NCBI GenBank assembly: GCA_015231395.1
Contig: JADGBP010000137.1
Location: forward strand, 1-6,496
Origin: Desulfamplus sp.
Lineage (GTDB): Bacteria > Desulfobacterota > Desulfobacteria > Desulfobacterales > Desulfobacteraceae
Direction: 5' to 3'
Length of the DNA: 6,496 nucleotides
Every line of letters starts with the position of its first letter. Position 1 is the stretch's first letter. Positions 1 through 5,604 of this stretch are shown piece after piece. The translations under genes and the position numbers were made by a program. The notes below the pieces were generated by a model. That model was not told the DNA's origin, did no database searches, and saw nothing but the letters and a program-made list of their open reading frames with translations.

Positions 1-884
1 GCTGCGAAAAATCCATAAACTACAGTTGGAATACCTGCAAGAATCTCTAAAAGAGGTTTGGCAATTGATCTAAATGTTCTGTTAGCATATTCAGAGAGAT
101 ATATTGCAGACATAAGCCCAATCGGAACAGCCACACACATTGCAATGGCAGATATTAACATTGTTCCAACAAAAACAGGAACAGCTCCAAAAGAACCAGA
201 AGAGCCAACTTGATCAGCTCTAATTGCCATTTGAGGACTCCACTCAAGACCTGTTAAAAAACCTGATAACGGGATTATCTTGAAAAATCTTATAGCCTCG
301 TAAAGCACAGAGAGAACAATCCCTATTGTGGTAAAAATGGCAATGGTTGAACATGCAATTAAAATATATTTTACCACCCGCTCAACATGGTTTCTTGCCC
401 TAAGTTTGGGATTTATTGTTCTTTGTATTACCAATATGGAAGCAATTGCTATTGTTATTACAATAACTGTTAAAGATGCGTGGCTTAGTGAGTTGAGCTT
501 TTTGTAGTGTTCTGCTGCTGCAACCAATGATGGATTTGGATCTGCAGATACTATATTGCCGTTCACTATATTTTTTATGTCAGTAACAATAAGGTTAAGC
601 CTATCTGCAGGAAGGTTTTGAAGCTGGTCAGGCAAAGATGAGATAACAAGGTCAGTAATTATGCTTGATTCAAACAAGAGCCAAAAGGAGAATATAATCA
701 ATGCTGGAATAGCACACCACAAAGCAGTTAAAGAGCCGTAGTATGTTGGTCTTGAGTGAAGTCCACTAATCCCTCCAGCATCATTTGCCACAGCATAAGA
801 GCGTCTTTTGCCCATAATAAATCCCATTACAGACAAAAATAAAATTGTCAAAAGTAACATTGTTGGGTTCATATTTGTATCCAT
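1..884 (-). CDS. pstC: Phosphate ABC transporter permease PstC, 5' part (cut by the window edge)
   Basis: PstC is one of the two inner-membrane permease subunits of the high-affinity PstSCAB phosphate importer. The visible 294 residues start at the ATG at 884-882, with a weak AGGA about 12 bases upstream; a second in-frame ATG at 872-870 is possible. Residues 1-76 resemble the N-terminal extension of long-form PstC proteins: a first membrane segment (about 8-25), a conserved LHSRPTYYG stretch (42-50) and a second membrane segment (about 51-72). A polar periplasmic-type stretch (77-135) is followed by hydrophobic segments at about 137-154, 173-195 and 233-264. The transporter core then shows [17 protein letters not shown] (278-294), the conserved PstC/PstA loop that contacts the ATPase. 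The family is usually about 450-490 residues, so over a third lies off the left edge, where pstA, pstB and phoU would be expected (inference). No pstS precedes it; pstC is first behind a Pho-box-like promoter. Confidence 0.93.
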   Translation of the reverse strand, partial: MDTNMNPTMLLLTILFLSVMGFIMGKRRSYAVANDAGGISGLHSRPTYYGSLTALWCAIPALIIFSFWLLFESSIITDLVISSLPDQLQNLPADRLNLIVTDIKNIVNGNIVSADPNPSLVAAAEHYKKLNSLSHASLTVIVITIAIASILVIQRTINPKLRARNHVERVVKYILIACSTIAIFTTIGIVLSVLYEAIRFFKIIPLSGFLTGLEWSPQMAIRADQVGSSGSFGAVPVFVGTMLISAIAMCVAVPIGLMSAIYLSEYANRTFRSIAKPLLEILAGIPTVVYGFFA

Positions 885-936
885 AATCAAAATAAATCCT
901 TAAAATTACCAAACAACATAAATAGTTAAATAACTT

Positions 937-963
937 GCAAGCATGGTTTACATGCCTTATTGC
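937..963 (-). other. Possible hairpin at the 5' end of the pstC mRNA leader
   Basis: GCAA-GCATG at 937-945 can pair with CATGC (951-955) and, after a four-base bulge, TTGC (960-963), with a GTTTA loop. It would lie within the first 35 or so bases of the transcript predicted from the -10 at 982-977. The leader from there to the pstC start codon is about 85 bases. A 5'-terminal stem could affect message stability, but nothing in the sequence proves a role. Confidence 0.25.
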
Positions 964-976
964 TCATTTTTAATGG

Positions 977-1033
977 ATTATAATTTGTGTTTGTTAGGAT
1001 TTTATTAGGATTGCTTTAGAATTTTGTTTGGAA
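977..1033 (-). promoter_or_regulatory. Pho-box-like promoter of pstC: four 11-bp-spaced repeats plus -10
   Basis: Read toward pstC, four 7-bp elements stand at an exact 11-bp period: TTCCAAA (1033-1027), ATTCTAA (1022-1016), ATCCTAA (1011-1005) and ATCCTAA (1000-994). Eleven bases later comes a perfect TATAAT (982-977). No separate -35 is needed, because the last repeat overlies that position, as in activator-dependent Pho promoters. Tandem 7-bp repeats with 4-bp spacers next to the -10 are the known layout for PhoB-family (OmpR-type winged-helix) regulators. The element differs from the E. coli CTGTCAT; aligned as TCCTAAC it keeps the T at position 4 and the A at position 6. Binding by PhoB is inferred from the layout and from the gene it controls. 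Confidence 0.72.
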
Positions 1034-1116
1034 GAATAAATAATCAGATTTTTAAAATGGTTGCCCTCTCAACTATATTTTTACCAAATATTAACACAAA
1101 CCTAATCAAATCCTAA
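994..1116. repeat. Inverted repeat formed by the two facing operator arrays
   Basis: The 16 bases at 994-1009 (TTAGGATTTTATTAGG) and those at 1101-1116 (CCTAATCAAATCCTAA) are reverse complements at 15 of 16 positions, separated by 91 bp. Each arm is itself a direct repeat with an 11-bp period. The inversion follows from two oriented operators facing away from each other to serve divergent genes, so it is more likely a pair of binding sites than a cruciform or a transposon end. Confidence 0.75.
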
Positions 1117-1133
1117 TCTCTTTCTGCAATAAT
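1088..1133 (+). promoter_or_regulatory. Pho-box-like promoter of the DksA-like gene: three 11-bp-spaced repeats plus -10
   Basis: Read toward the DksA-like gene, the elements are ATATTAA (1088-1094, degenerate), AACCTAA (1099-1105) and ATCCTAA (1110-1116), at an exact 11-bp period. Eleven bases follow (1117-1127), then AATAAT (1128-1133), which matches the -10 consensus at five of six positions. Spacing and element match the pstC promoter on the opposite strand and the phosphatase promoter at 5516-5572. The predicted leader is about 105 bases long. It contains a weak AGCC/GGCT pairing (1189-1192 with 1204-1207) followed by a T-rich run, which I do not call. Activation by a PhoB-like regulator is inferred. 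Confidence 0.65.
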
Positions 1134-1233
1134 GCCCTCTATATAATTATAGCCAAACCCGTTTATTATGAGCAAATAATTTTGTTGTAGCCATTTTAGC
1201 GGGGGCTTTTATCTCTTTTAACACACAAACAGA

Positions 1234-1239
1234 AGGTGA
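1234..1239 (+). promoter_or_regulatory. Shine-Dalgarno sequence that sets the start of the DksA-like gene
   Basis: AGGTGA ends five bases before the ATG at 1245 and is a strong match to the anti-Shine-Dalgarno sequence. An in-frame GTG at 1236 lies inside this site and so cannot be the start. The ATG at 1245 is therefore preferred. Confidence 0.75.
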
Positions 1240-1244
1240 TTATT

Positions 1245-1703
1245 ATGAAGATTAGCCAAAGAGAAAATTATTGTTACTCTATTGATTATTTTCCGTCTGA
1301 AGATGAAGAGTATCTGAACGAACAACAGCTTCGCTACTTTGAATGTAAATTATTGGAGCAGAAAAAAGAGCTTAAGGAAAAAATCCAGACCTCCATCCAA
1401 AAACTTAAAACTTTAAAGGCTGAAAGTTCTGAACTTATTGAGAAAAGTAATAATGAACATGAAATTGGATTAGAATTAAAGGCAGTGGAGAGAAACTCAA
1501 ATCTGCTGCGTTTAAGTGAAGGTGCTTTAAGGCGGATTAAAGAAGGATATTTTGGCTATTGTGTGATAACTGGTCAGGCAATTGGTCTAAGGAGGCTGAG
1601 TATTATTCCAACAACCACCATGTCTATTGATGCTATGAGAATGTTTGAGCAAGATAGAGCGATGAAACGTGGCTCTATTAATGGATATAACTCTGGATTA
1701 TAA
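1245..1703 (+). CDS. DksA/TraR-family RNA-polymerase-binding regulator, divergent
   Basis: This 152-residue protein aligns along its length with DksA, which inserts a coiled coil into the RNA polymerase secondary channel and, with ppGpp, changes initiation at stress-responsive promoters. EEYLNEQQLRYF (about 21-32) opens the coiled coil, which runs to about residue 100. GYFGYCVITGQAIGLRRLSIIPTTTMSIDA (about 101-130) is the globular finger region. Only the first of the four zinc cysteines remains (Cys106); the others are Thr109, Ser127 and Ala130, the substitution pattern of alphaproteobacterial DksA, so zinc is probably not bound. The coiled-coil tip reads ELIEKS (63-68) where E. coli has DPVDRA, so both key aspartates (D71, D74) are glutamate and A76 is serine. 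This departs from the usual family tip and could alter activity. It has its own Pho-box-like promoter. Family membership is firm; equivalence to the housekeeping DksA is not. Confidence 0.88.
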   Translation: MKISQRENYCYSIDYFPSEDEEYLNEQQLRYFECKLLEQKKELKEKIQTSIQKLKTLKAESSELIEKSNNEHEIGLELKAVERNSNLLRLSEGALRRIKEGYFGYCVITGQAIGLRRLSIIPTTTMSIDAMRMFEQDRAMKRGSINGYNSGL

Positions 1704-1749
1704 AATCCCCCTCTTAAAATAAACATACCCTATTTTCTCCGTTTGTTTC

Positions 1750-1809
1750 AAAAACTCCTGACTGTATTTTGACAATTTATCTTTTACAACTTTTCAGGAA
1801 GGAGTTTTT
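1750..1809 (+). terminator. Possible terminator downstream of the DksA-like gene
   Basis: AAAAACTCCT (1750-1759) is an exact reverse complement of AGGAGTTTTT (1800-1809), and the second arm runs into a T tract (1805-1810), as in an intrinsic terminator. An inner pairing TGA/TCA (1759-1761 with 1794-1796) shortens the loop, but it is still about 32 bases, long for an efficient terminator. It could instead be a regulatory structure before the kinase gene. No GC-rich compact alternative is seen after 1703. Confidence 0.38.
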
Positions 1810-1817
1810 TATAGCCG

Positions 1818-1838
1818 AACTGACGATAAATGTCAGTT
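1818..1838. repeat. Perfect 7-bp inverted repeat upstream of the hybrid kinase
   Basis: AACTGAC (1818-1824) and GTCAGTT (1832-1838) are perfect inverted copies around a 7-bp centre, 43 bp before the kinase ATG. Centre-to-centre spacing of the arms is 14 bp. The dyad could be an operator for a dimeric regulator or a small leader hairpin. It has no T tract after it, so it is not a terminator. No convincing -35/-10 pair was found in 1704-1881: TTGACA at 1769-1774 lacks a good -10 at the right distance. Confidence 0.35.
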
Positions 1839-1881
1839 GCTAAATTTATGATTTTCAATAAAAACTAATTTGGAACTTTTC

Positions 1882-3663
1882 ATGTCCAACCATCATACAA
1901 TAACCCCTCTTGTGACACCATCTCTTACAGCAGATATTTCAACCCTTATTCCTGATGTCAAAAAGCAGTTATGTAATAGGCTTCCTATTTCAAGTATTGT
2001 TGTTATTGAATTTGGTAAGGCAGTTGGACTTGTTATGAGCCACCATTTAGACAGCTTGCTTGGAACACGCTATGGATATGACCTGTATTGCCGCAGAAAT
2101 ATTTCTATATTGATGGATTCATCTCCTCTGATACTTAACCCAGATACACCTCTTGAGGAGGCAGCATCTTATGCAATGAGTCGCGAAGAAAAAAAAGTCT
2201 ATGACGATATTGTTGTTGTTGGAGATAGTCAGCTTATTGGTGTTGTAACTATAAAAGAGCTTTTGCTTGCACTTGCTGCACTTCAAAAAAGTAAAACTCA
2301 GGAGTTGACGATAGCACTAAAGAAAGTGGAAGAGTATGCCATGAAGGCTGAAGCAGCATCTCGCTCAAAATCAGCTTTTCTTGCAAATATGAGCCATGAG
2401 ATACGAACTCCAATGAATGCCATAATAGGAATGGCAGATTTGCTTGTAGATTCAGCTCTTAATAGCGAACAGAAAGATTATGCAATGACCATTGTGAACA
2501 GTGGAGAGATGCTTCTTCAATTGATTAACGATATTCTTGATCTTTCCAAGATTGAGGCAGGAAAGCTAACACTTCAACCTGTCCGTTTCTCTCCAGCAAA
2601 AGAGATGGAAAAGGTGAACAACCTTTTATCGTTCTCTGCCCGTGGAAAAAACTTATCTCTACTACTTGATATAGATAGTAGTATTCCTGAATTTGGGATA
2701 GGTGATCCTCACCGACTCAGGCAAATTTTGACAAATTTAGCTGGCAATGCCATAAAATTTACCAAAAGCGGACATATAATAATTAAGGCAGAGCTTGTTA
2801 AAGATAGCAAAATAGAGTCTCTTGAGATTGATAATAAAGGGGTTGAACTTCAAACTGTGAAGATAAAAAGTGGAAAAACAACGGTTGAAACAGTTAAAAA
2901 GGAAACAGTTAAAAAAGATAATCCTCACGAATGCAAGTTGCGTTTTGAAGTGCATGATACTGGAATTGGTATCTCTAAAGAGGAACAGGATAAACTCTTT
3001 AAACCTTTTTCTCAGGTTGATGACTCATTGACGCGAGGTATAGGTGGAACGGGTCTTGGTCTTGCAATATCAAAACAGCTTGCAGAGATGATGGGTGGTT
3101 CTATTGCTCTTTCAAGTCAACCGGGTGTTGGAAGTTGTTTTTATTTCACTATTACTATTTCAAATCCCGAGTTTAAATCTATTGATTTAGATATTAACCC
3201 CAAAAATGATAAACAAGTTAATTGTCTTGAGGAAAAAAACAGCAATAAAATTGTAAGGAATAACTTTTCAGCTAAAATACTTCTTGCAGAAGACAACCCT
3301 GTAAACCGCAAACTTGCAGAGATAATGCTCAAAAAAATGGGGCATACAGTTGTATCTGCTGAAAATGGTAAAGTTGCTCTTGAAAAGCTAAGTGATGAAA
3401 GGTTTGATATTGTTCTTATGGATGTTCAGATGCCAGTTATGGACGGTTTGTCAGCTTCACAGGCAATAAGGGGCGGGTTAGGAATTGGAGGAAAACAAAT
3501 AATTAACAACCCAAAGAGTATCCCTATTATTGCAATGACTGCCCATGCTATTGAGGGTTTTCATAAGAGGTGTATTGAAAGCGGTATGAACGACTATATT
3601 GCAAAACCTGTGCGTCAAGATACCTTGAAGAAAATATTAATAAAGTGGTGTGAAAAACAGTAA
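1882..3663 (+). CDS. Soluble CBS-domain hybrid histidine kinase (CBS pair, HisKA, HATPase, REC)
   Basis: The ATG at 1882 is chosen because GGA at 1872-1874 sits seven bases before it; the in-frame TTG at 1870 overlaps that site. The protein has 593 residues and no membrane segment, so it should sense a cytoplasmic signal. Residues about 22-135 look like the CBS pair found in some GGDEF/EAL proteins (GLVM, LGTRYGYDLY, ILMDSSPLIL, YDDIVVVGD, LIGVVTIKELL). A helical linker leads to HisKA with NMSHEIRTPMN and phospho-accepting His172. The ATPase domain has the N box at Asn289, G1 DTGIGI (359-364), F box LFKPFSQVD and G2 GTGLGL (389-394). The receiver domain (about 465-593) has Glu470/Asp471, phospho-acceptor Asp514, Thr553 and Lys575. 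All catalytic residues are present. No HPt domain is fused, so a separate phosphotransfer protein or an intramolecular role is implied. A repeat-bearing insert (about 304-352) lengthens the loop between N and G1 boxes. Ligand and target are unknown. Confidence 0.92.
   Translation: MSNHHTITPLVTPSLTADISTLIPDVKKQLCNRLPISSIVVIEFGKAVGLVMSHHLDSLLGTRYGYDLYCRRNISILMDSSPLILNPDTPLEEAASYAMSREEKKVYDDIVVVGDSQLIGVVTIKELLLALAALQKSKTQELTIALKKVEEYAMKAEAASRSKSAFLANMSHEIRTPMNAIIGMADLLVDSALNSEQKDYAMTIVNSGEMLLQLINDILDLSKIEAGKLTLQPVRFSPAKEMEKVNNLLSFSARGKNLSLLLDIDSSIPEFGIGDPHRLRQILTNLAGNAIKFTKSGHIIIKAELVKDSKIESLEIDNKGVELQTVKIKSGKTTVETVKKETVKKDNPHECKLRFEVHDTGIGISKEEQDKLFKPFSQVDDSLTRGIGGTGLGLAISKQLAEMMGGSIALSSQPGVGSCFYFTITISNPEFKSIDLDINPKNDKQVNCLEEKNSNKIVRNNFSAKILLAEDNPVNRKLAEIMLKKMGHTVVSAENGKVALEKLSDERFDIVLMDVQMPVMDGLSASQAIRGGLGIGGKQIINNPKSIPIIAMTAHAIEGFHKRCIESGMNDYIAKPVRQDTLKKILIKWCEKQ
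2887..2916 (+). repeat. 15-bp tandem duplication inside the kinase gene
   Basis: GAAACAGTTAAAAAG (2887-2901) is followed directly by GAAACAGTTAAAAAA (2902-2916), a near-perfect in-frame duplication giving ETVKK twice (residues 336-345). It is preceded by a related TTV and lies in a charged insert between the N and G1 boxes of the ATPase domain, a loop that tolerates length change. The pattern suggests slipped-strand duplication. Confidence 0.8.
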
Positions 3664-3672
3664 AACCAAAAA

Positions 3673-3710
3673 TATAAAGCCCTCCACTCAAAAGAGAGGA
3701 AGGCTTTATA
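3673..3710. terminator. Bidirectional hairpin terminator between convergent genes
   Basis: TATAAAGCC (3673-3681) pairs perfectly with GGCTTTATA (3702-3710). After one mismatch TCC pairs with GGA, and after another CTC pairs with GAG around an AAAA tetraloop. The hairpin starts 9 bp after the kinase stop codon and lies 62 bp after the phosphatase stop on the other strand. Read on the minus strand it is followed by a T-rich run (TATATTTTTGGTTTT), so it works best as the phosphatase terminator. On the plus strand no T tract follows, beyond the UUUAUA in the stem, so termination of the kinase message may be weaker. Confidence 0.72.
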
Positions 3711-3771
3711 AAGAAGAGAGAAGAAAGTTTAAGGGGTTAGGTTACAAGGTTTTTATAATTTAGATGAATTC

Positions 3772-5427
3772 TCAATTACATGAATTTTCAAACAGAGTTA
3801 AAGCCTGACTTGGGAGATAAACCTTTCCTGTCTTTTCAGCATATACGGTTACACCTTCCATTTCACATTTTGAATCGCCTATTTCCATTATGTTTTTAGC
3901 AAACGGTATTTTTGCGGTTTTGCTACCCTTGTTCACTACAAGGCACATATTATTAGCATCTGATTTATCAATGCTAACAGAAGCACCGATAGGTTTAAAA
4001 AGCTCTTCAGATTCTACAAAAAGACGTTTATCAACTCCATCTAACGAAAATCCCATAAACAACGCTGTACCAAGGGCAATATCGCTATTCTCAATGACTC
4101 TAAGGGCTGAGTTTAAACCATAGTAATAGAAAAACAGGTCTTCTCCTGTATGTCCATTAGTTGTCCAACCTATTAAAGAGCGGTTGCTTATCATTGGACC
4201 TACTACTGAATTTAGAGAACCTTTTTTATGATTTTTGATAGCCTCAATCTCTTCGGCTGTTAAATCTTCAATTCCATAATATTGTGCAACTTTTGCCTTT
4301 ATATTATCTTCTGTTAAATCACCAGCAATCATAGCTTCAAGCCCCTCACCAGTTAGAGATGCTTTTTTAAGAGGTGCGATTAAAGATTCTACTGGTGTGC
4401 TTGAATATGTGTCATCTGATTTTTTACTTCCAATTGACATGCCACCATTTCCATGGTCGGAAAAGGCTAAAATCAATGTATTTTGGTCTTTTTTTGCAAA
4501 ATCAAGAGCAACTTTAGCAGCAGCATCAAATGCTAACACATCACTTATAACACCAATAGGATCATTTGGATGAGATGCCCAGTCAACTTTGCTTGCTTCA
4601 ACAAATAAAAAGAAGCCATTTTGATTTTTTGACAATATCTCTATTGCTTTTTGGGTCATCTCTTCAAGAGATGGCTCATTTGGTTTAAGTGTTGGGCGGT
4701 CAAACTCATAAGCCATGGCATCGTCAGCAAACATACCCCAAACTTTTGAGACATTGTTTAGATTTAGCATCTCATCTCTTGTTTCAACAAATGAATAACC
4801 ATTTGATTTTAGAACAGATATAAGATTTTCTCCATCTTTTCTTGCCCCGCCTTCTGATTCAGGCAAGAGATACTTTTTGCCTGCCCCAAAAACAACATCA
4901 ATGTTTTGATATACCTGCTGTTCAGCTATCTCTGTATAGTTACTTCTTGCGTGCCAATGAGATGAGTAAGCTGCTGGGCTTGCGTGCTGAATATTTGATG
5001 TAGCTACAAGACCTGTTGATCTACCCAAAACTCTTGCACCTTCAAGCACTGTAGCTACTGGCTTGTATTTTAAATCCTCCGCAATCTGCTCTAAACCTGG
5101 AATAGTAGTTTTACTTGGCAATACTCCTACAAACTTATCTTCTGATTTATGACCCGTTGCAAAAGCTGTTGCTGCTGGTGCTGAGTCAGTTATTATTGAA
5201 TTTGAGCCATAGGTTCTTACAGCTCCTACATTCATCTCATCAAGAGCCATGTTTGAACCTTTATACCACCTTGTAAGTGTGGTATGGGTTGAGCCTGTTC
5301 CATCTGTCATAAGAATAATGACGTTTTTGTAGTATGAATCTGCATAAAGATTACAGACCATTAGATTAAAGAGGGTTAAAGATAGAAAAAGAATTATCCA
5401 CCTATTTGTTTTACTGTTCCTGTTCAT
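3772..5427 (-). CDS. phoA: Exported alkaline phosphatase (PhoA family)
   Basis: This 551-residue enzyme hydrolyses phosphate monoesters outside the cytoplasm, freeing phosphate for Pst uptake. The ATG at 5427-5425 follows a strong AAGGAG five bases upstream. Residues 1-29 form a signal peptide: basic start, hydrophobic core IILFLSLTLFNLMV and a likely cut after LYA. The metal-dependent active site is complete: Asp42 in TDGTG, Asp81-Ser82 in ITDSAPAATAFATG with Ser82 as nucleophile, His148/Ser150 in QHASPAAYSSH, Glu277, Asp282 and His286 in VEASKVDWASHPND, Asp324-His325 in FSDHGNGG, and His426 in WTTNGHTGED. A helical insertion (about 350-400) separates the last two motifs. About 90 residues follow the catalytic core (460-551), with GVTVYAEKTGKVYLPSQAL near the end; this region looks like an added beta-rich domain of unknown role. 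The gene is convergent with the kinase gene and has its own Pho-box-like promoter. Confidence 0.95.
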   Translation of the reverse strand: MNRNSKTNRWIILFLSLTLFNLMVCNLYADSYYKNVIILMTDGTGSTHTTLTRWYKGSNMALDEMNVGAVRTYGSNSIITDSAPAATAFATGHKSEDKFVGVLPSKTTIPGLEQIAEDLKYKPVATVLEGARVLGRSTGLVATSNIQHASPAAYSSHWHARSNYTEIAEQQVYQNIDVVFGAGKKYLLPESEGGARKDGENLISVLKSNGYSFVETRDEMLNLNNVSKVWGMFADDAMAYEFDRPTLKPNEPSLEEMTQKAIEILSKNQNGFFLFVEASKVDWASHPNDPIGVISDVLAFDAAAKVALDFAKKDQNTLILAFSDHGNGGMSIGSKKSDDTYSSTPVESLIAPLKKASLTGEGLEAMIAGDLTEDNIKAKVAQYYGIEDLTAEEIEAIKNHKKGSLNSVVGPMISNRSLIGWTTNGHTGEDLFFYYYGLNSALRVIENSDIALGTALFMGFSLDGVDKRLFVESEELFKPIGASVSIDKSDANNMCLVVNKGSKTAKIPFAKNIMEIGDSKCEMEGVTVYAEKTGKVYLPSQALTLFENSCN

Positions 5428-5463
5428 TAATACTCCTTTTTTAAAAATAGTTTTTTTCAGATT

Positions 5464-5489
5464 TTTTGTTTTAAGTTTTTAAAACAAAA
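5464..5489 (-). repeat. Perfect 11-bp inverted repeat in the phosphatase mRNA leader
   Basis: TTTTGTTTTAA (5464-5474) and TTAAAACAAAA (5479-5489) are perfect reverse complements around a 4-base loop. The repeat lies between the predicted -10 (5521-5516) and the Shine-Dalgarno sequence (5438-5433), so it would be transcribed as an AU-rich stem starting about 20 bases into the leader. No long T run follows it directly in the sense direction, so it is not an obvious terminator. A role in message stability is only a guess. Confidence 0.5.
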
Positions 5490-5515
5490 CTTTGGTGATG
5501 CCTAAAAGCAGGTGG

Positions 5516-5572
5516 ATAATAAAACAAATATGTTAGAGAATTATTAGAATTTTGTTTGTTTTTAATGAGAAA
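5516..5572 (-). promoter_or_regulatory. Pho-box-like promoter of the alkaline phosphatase gene
   Basis: Read toward the phosphatase gene, elements at an exact 11-bp period are TTTCTCA (5572-5566), AAACAAA (5561-5555), ATTCTAA (5550-5544) and TCTCTAA (5539-5533). Eleven bases follow, then TATTAT (5521-5516), a five-of-six -10. The last element read one base later, CTCTAAC, matches the E. coli-type CTGTCAC at five of seven positions. A 15-base stretch (5544-5558) is identical to, and in the same repeat register as, 1016-1030 in the pstC promoter. The outer elements are degenerate; the two nearest the -10 are convincing. The leader is about 80 bases. Confidence 0.7.
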
Positions 5573-5604
5573 TGATGGGAATAATATTGGGGTATATTAA
5601 TGGT

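Noticed and set aside
994..1116. Inverted repeat as the ends of a mobile element
   Set aside because: There is no target-site duplication and no transposase, and the 91-bp interior is plain intergenic DNA. The arms are explained by oriented operator arrays.
1189..1212. AGCC...GGGGGCTTTT as an attenuator in the DksA-like leader
   Set aside because: Only four base pairs form reliably and no competing structure or leader peptide is visible. It is too weak to call.
1769..1797. TTGACA at 1769 as a -35 for the kinase gene
   Set aside because: At 16-18 bp spacing the candidate -10 is TTTCAG or similar, a poor match, and it falls inside the hairpin arm.
1818..1838. AACTGAC...GTCAGTT considered as a classical CTGTCAT-type Pho box
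   Set aside because: The two arms are inverted, not direct, and their spacing is 14 bp instead of 11, so this is a dyad and not a PhoB-type direct repeat.
2737..2955. Open minus-strand frame of 72 codons
   Set aside because: It is antisense to the kinase ATPase domain. Its Phe-rich product is what AT-rich Lys/Glu-coding sequence gives on the opposite strand.
3141..3332. Open minus-strand frame of 63 codons
   Set aside because: It is antisense to the junction of the ATPase and receiver domains of the kinase, with no ribosome-binding or family support.
3890..4123. Open plus-strand frame of 77 codons
   Set aside because: It is antisense within the alkaline phosphatase gene and has no recognisable domain.
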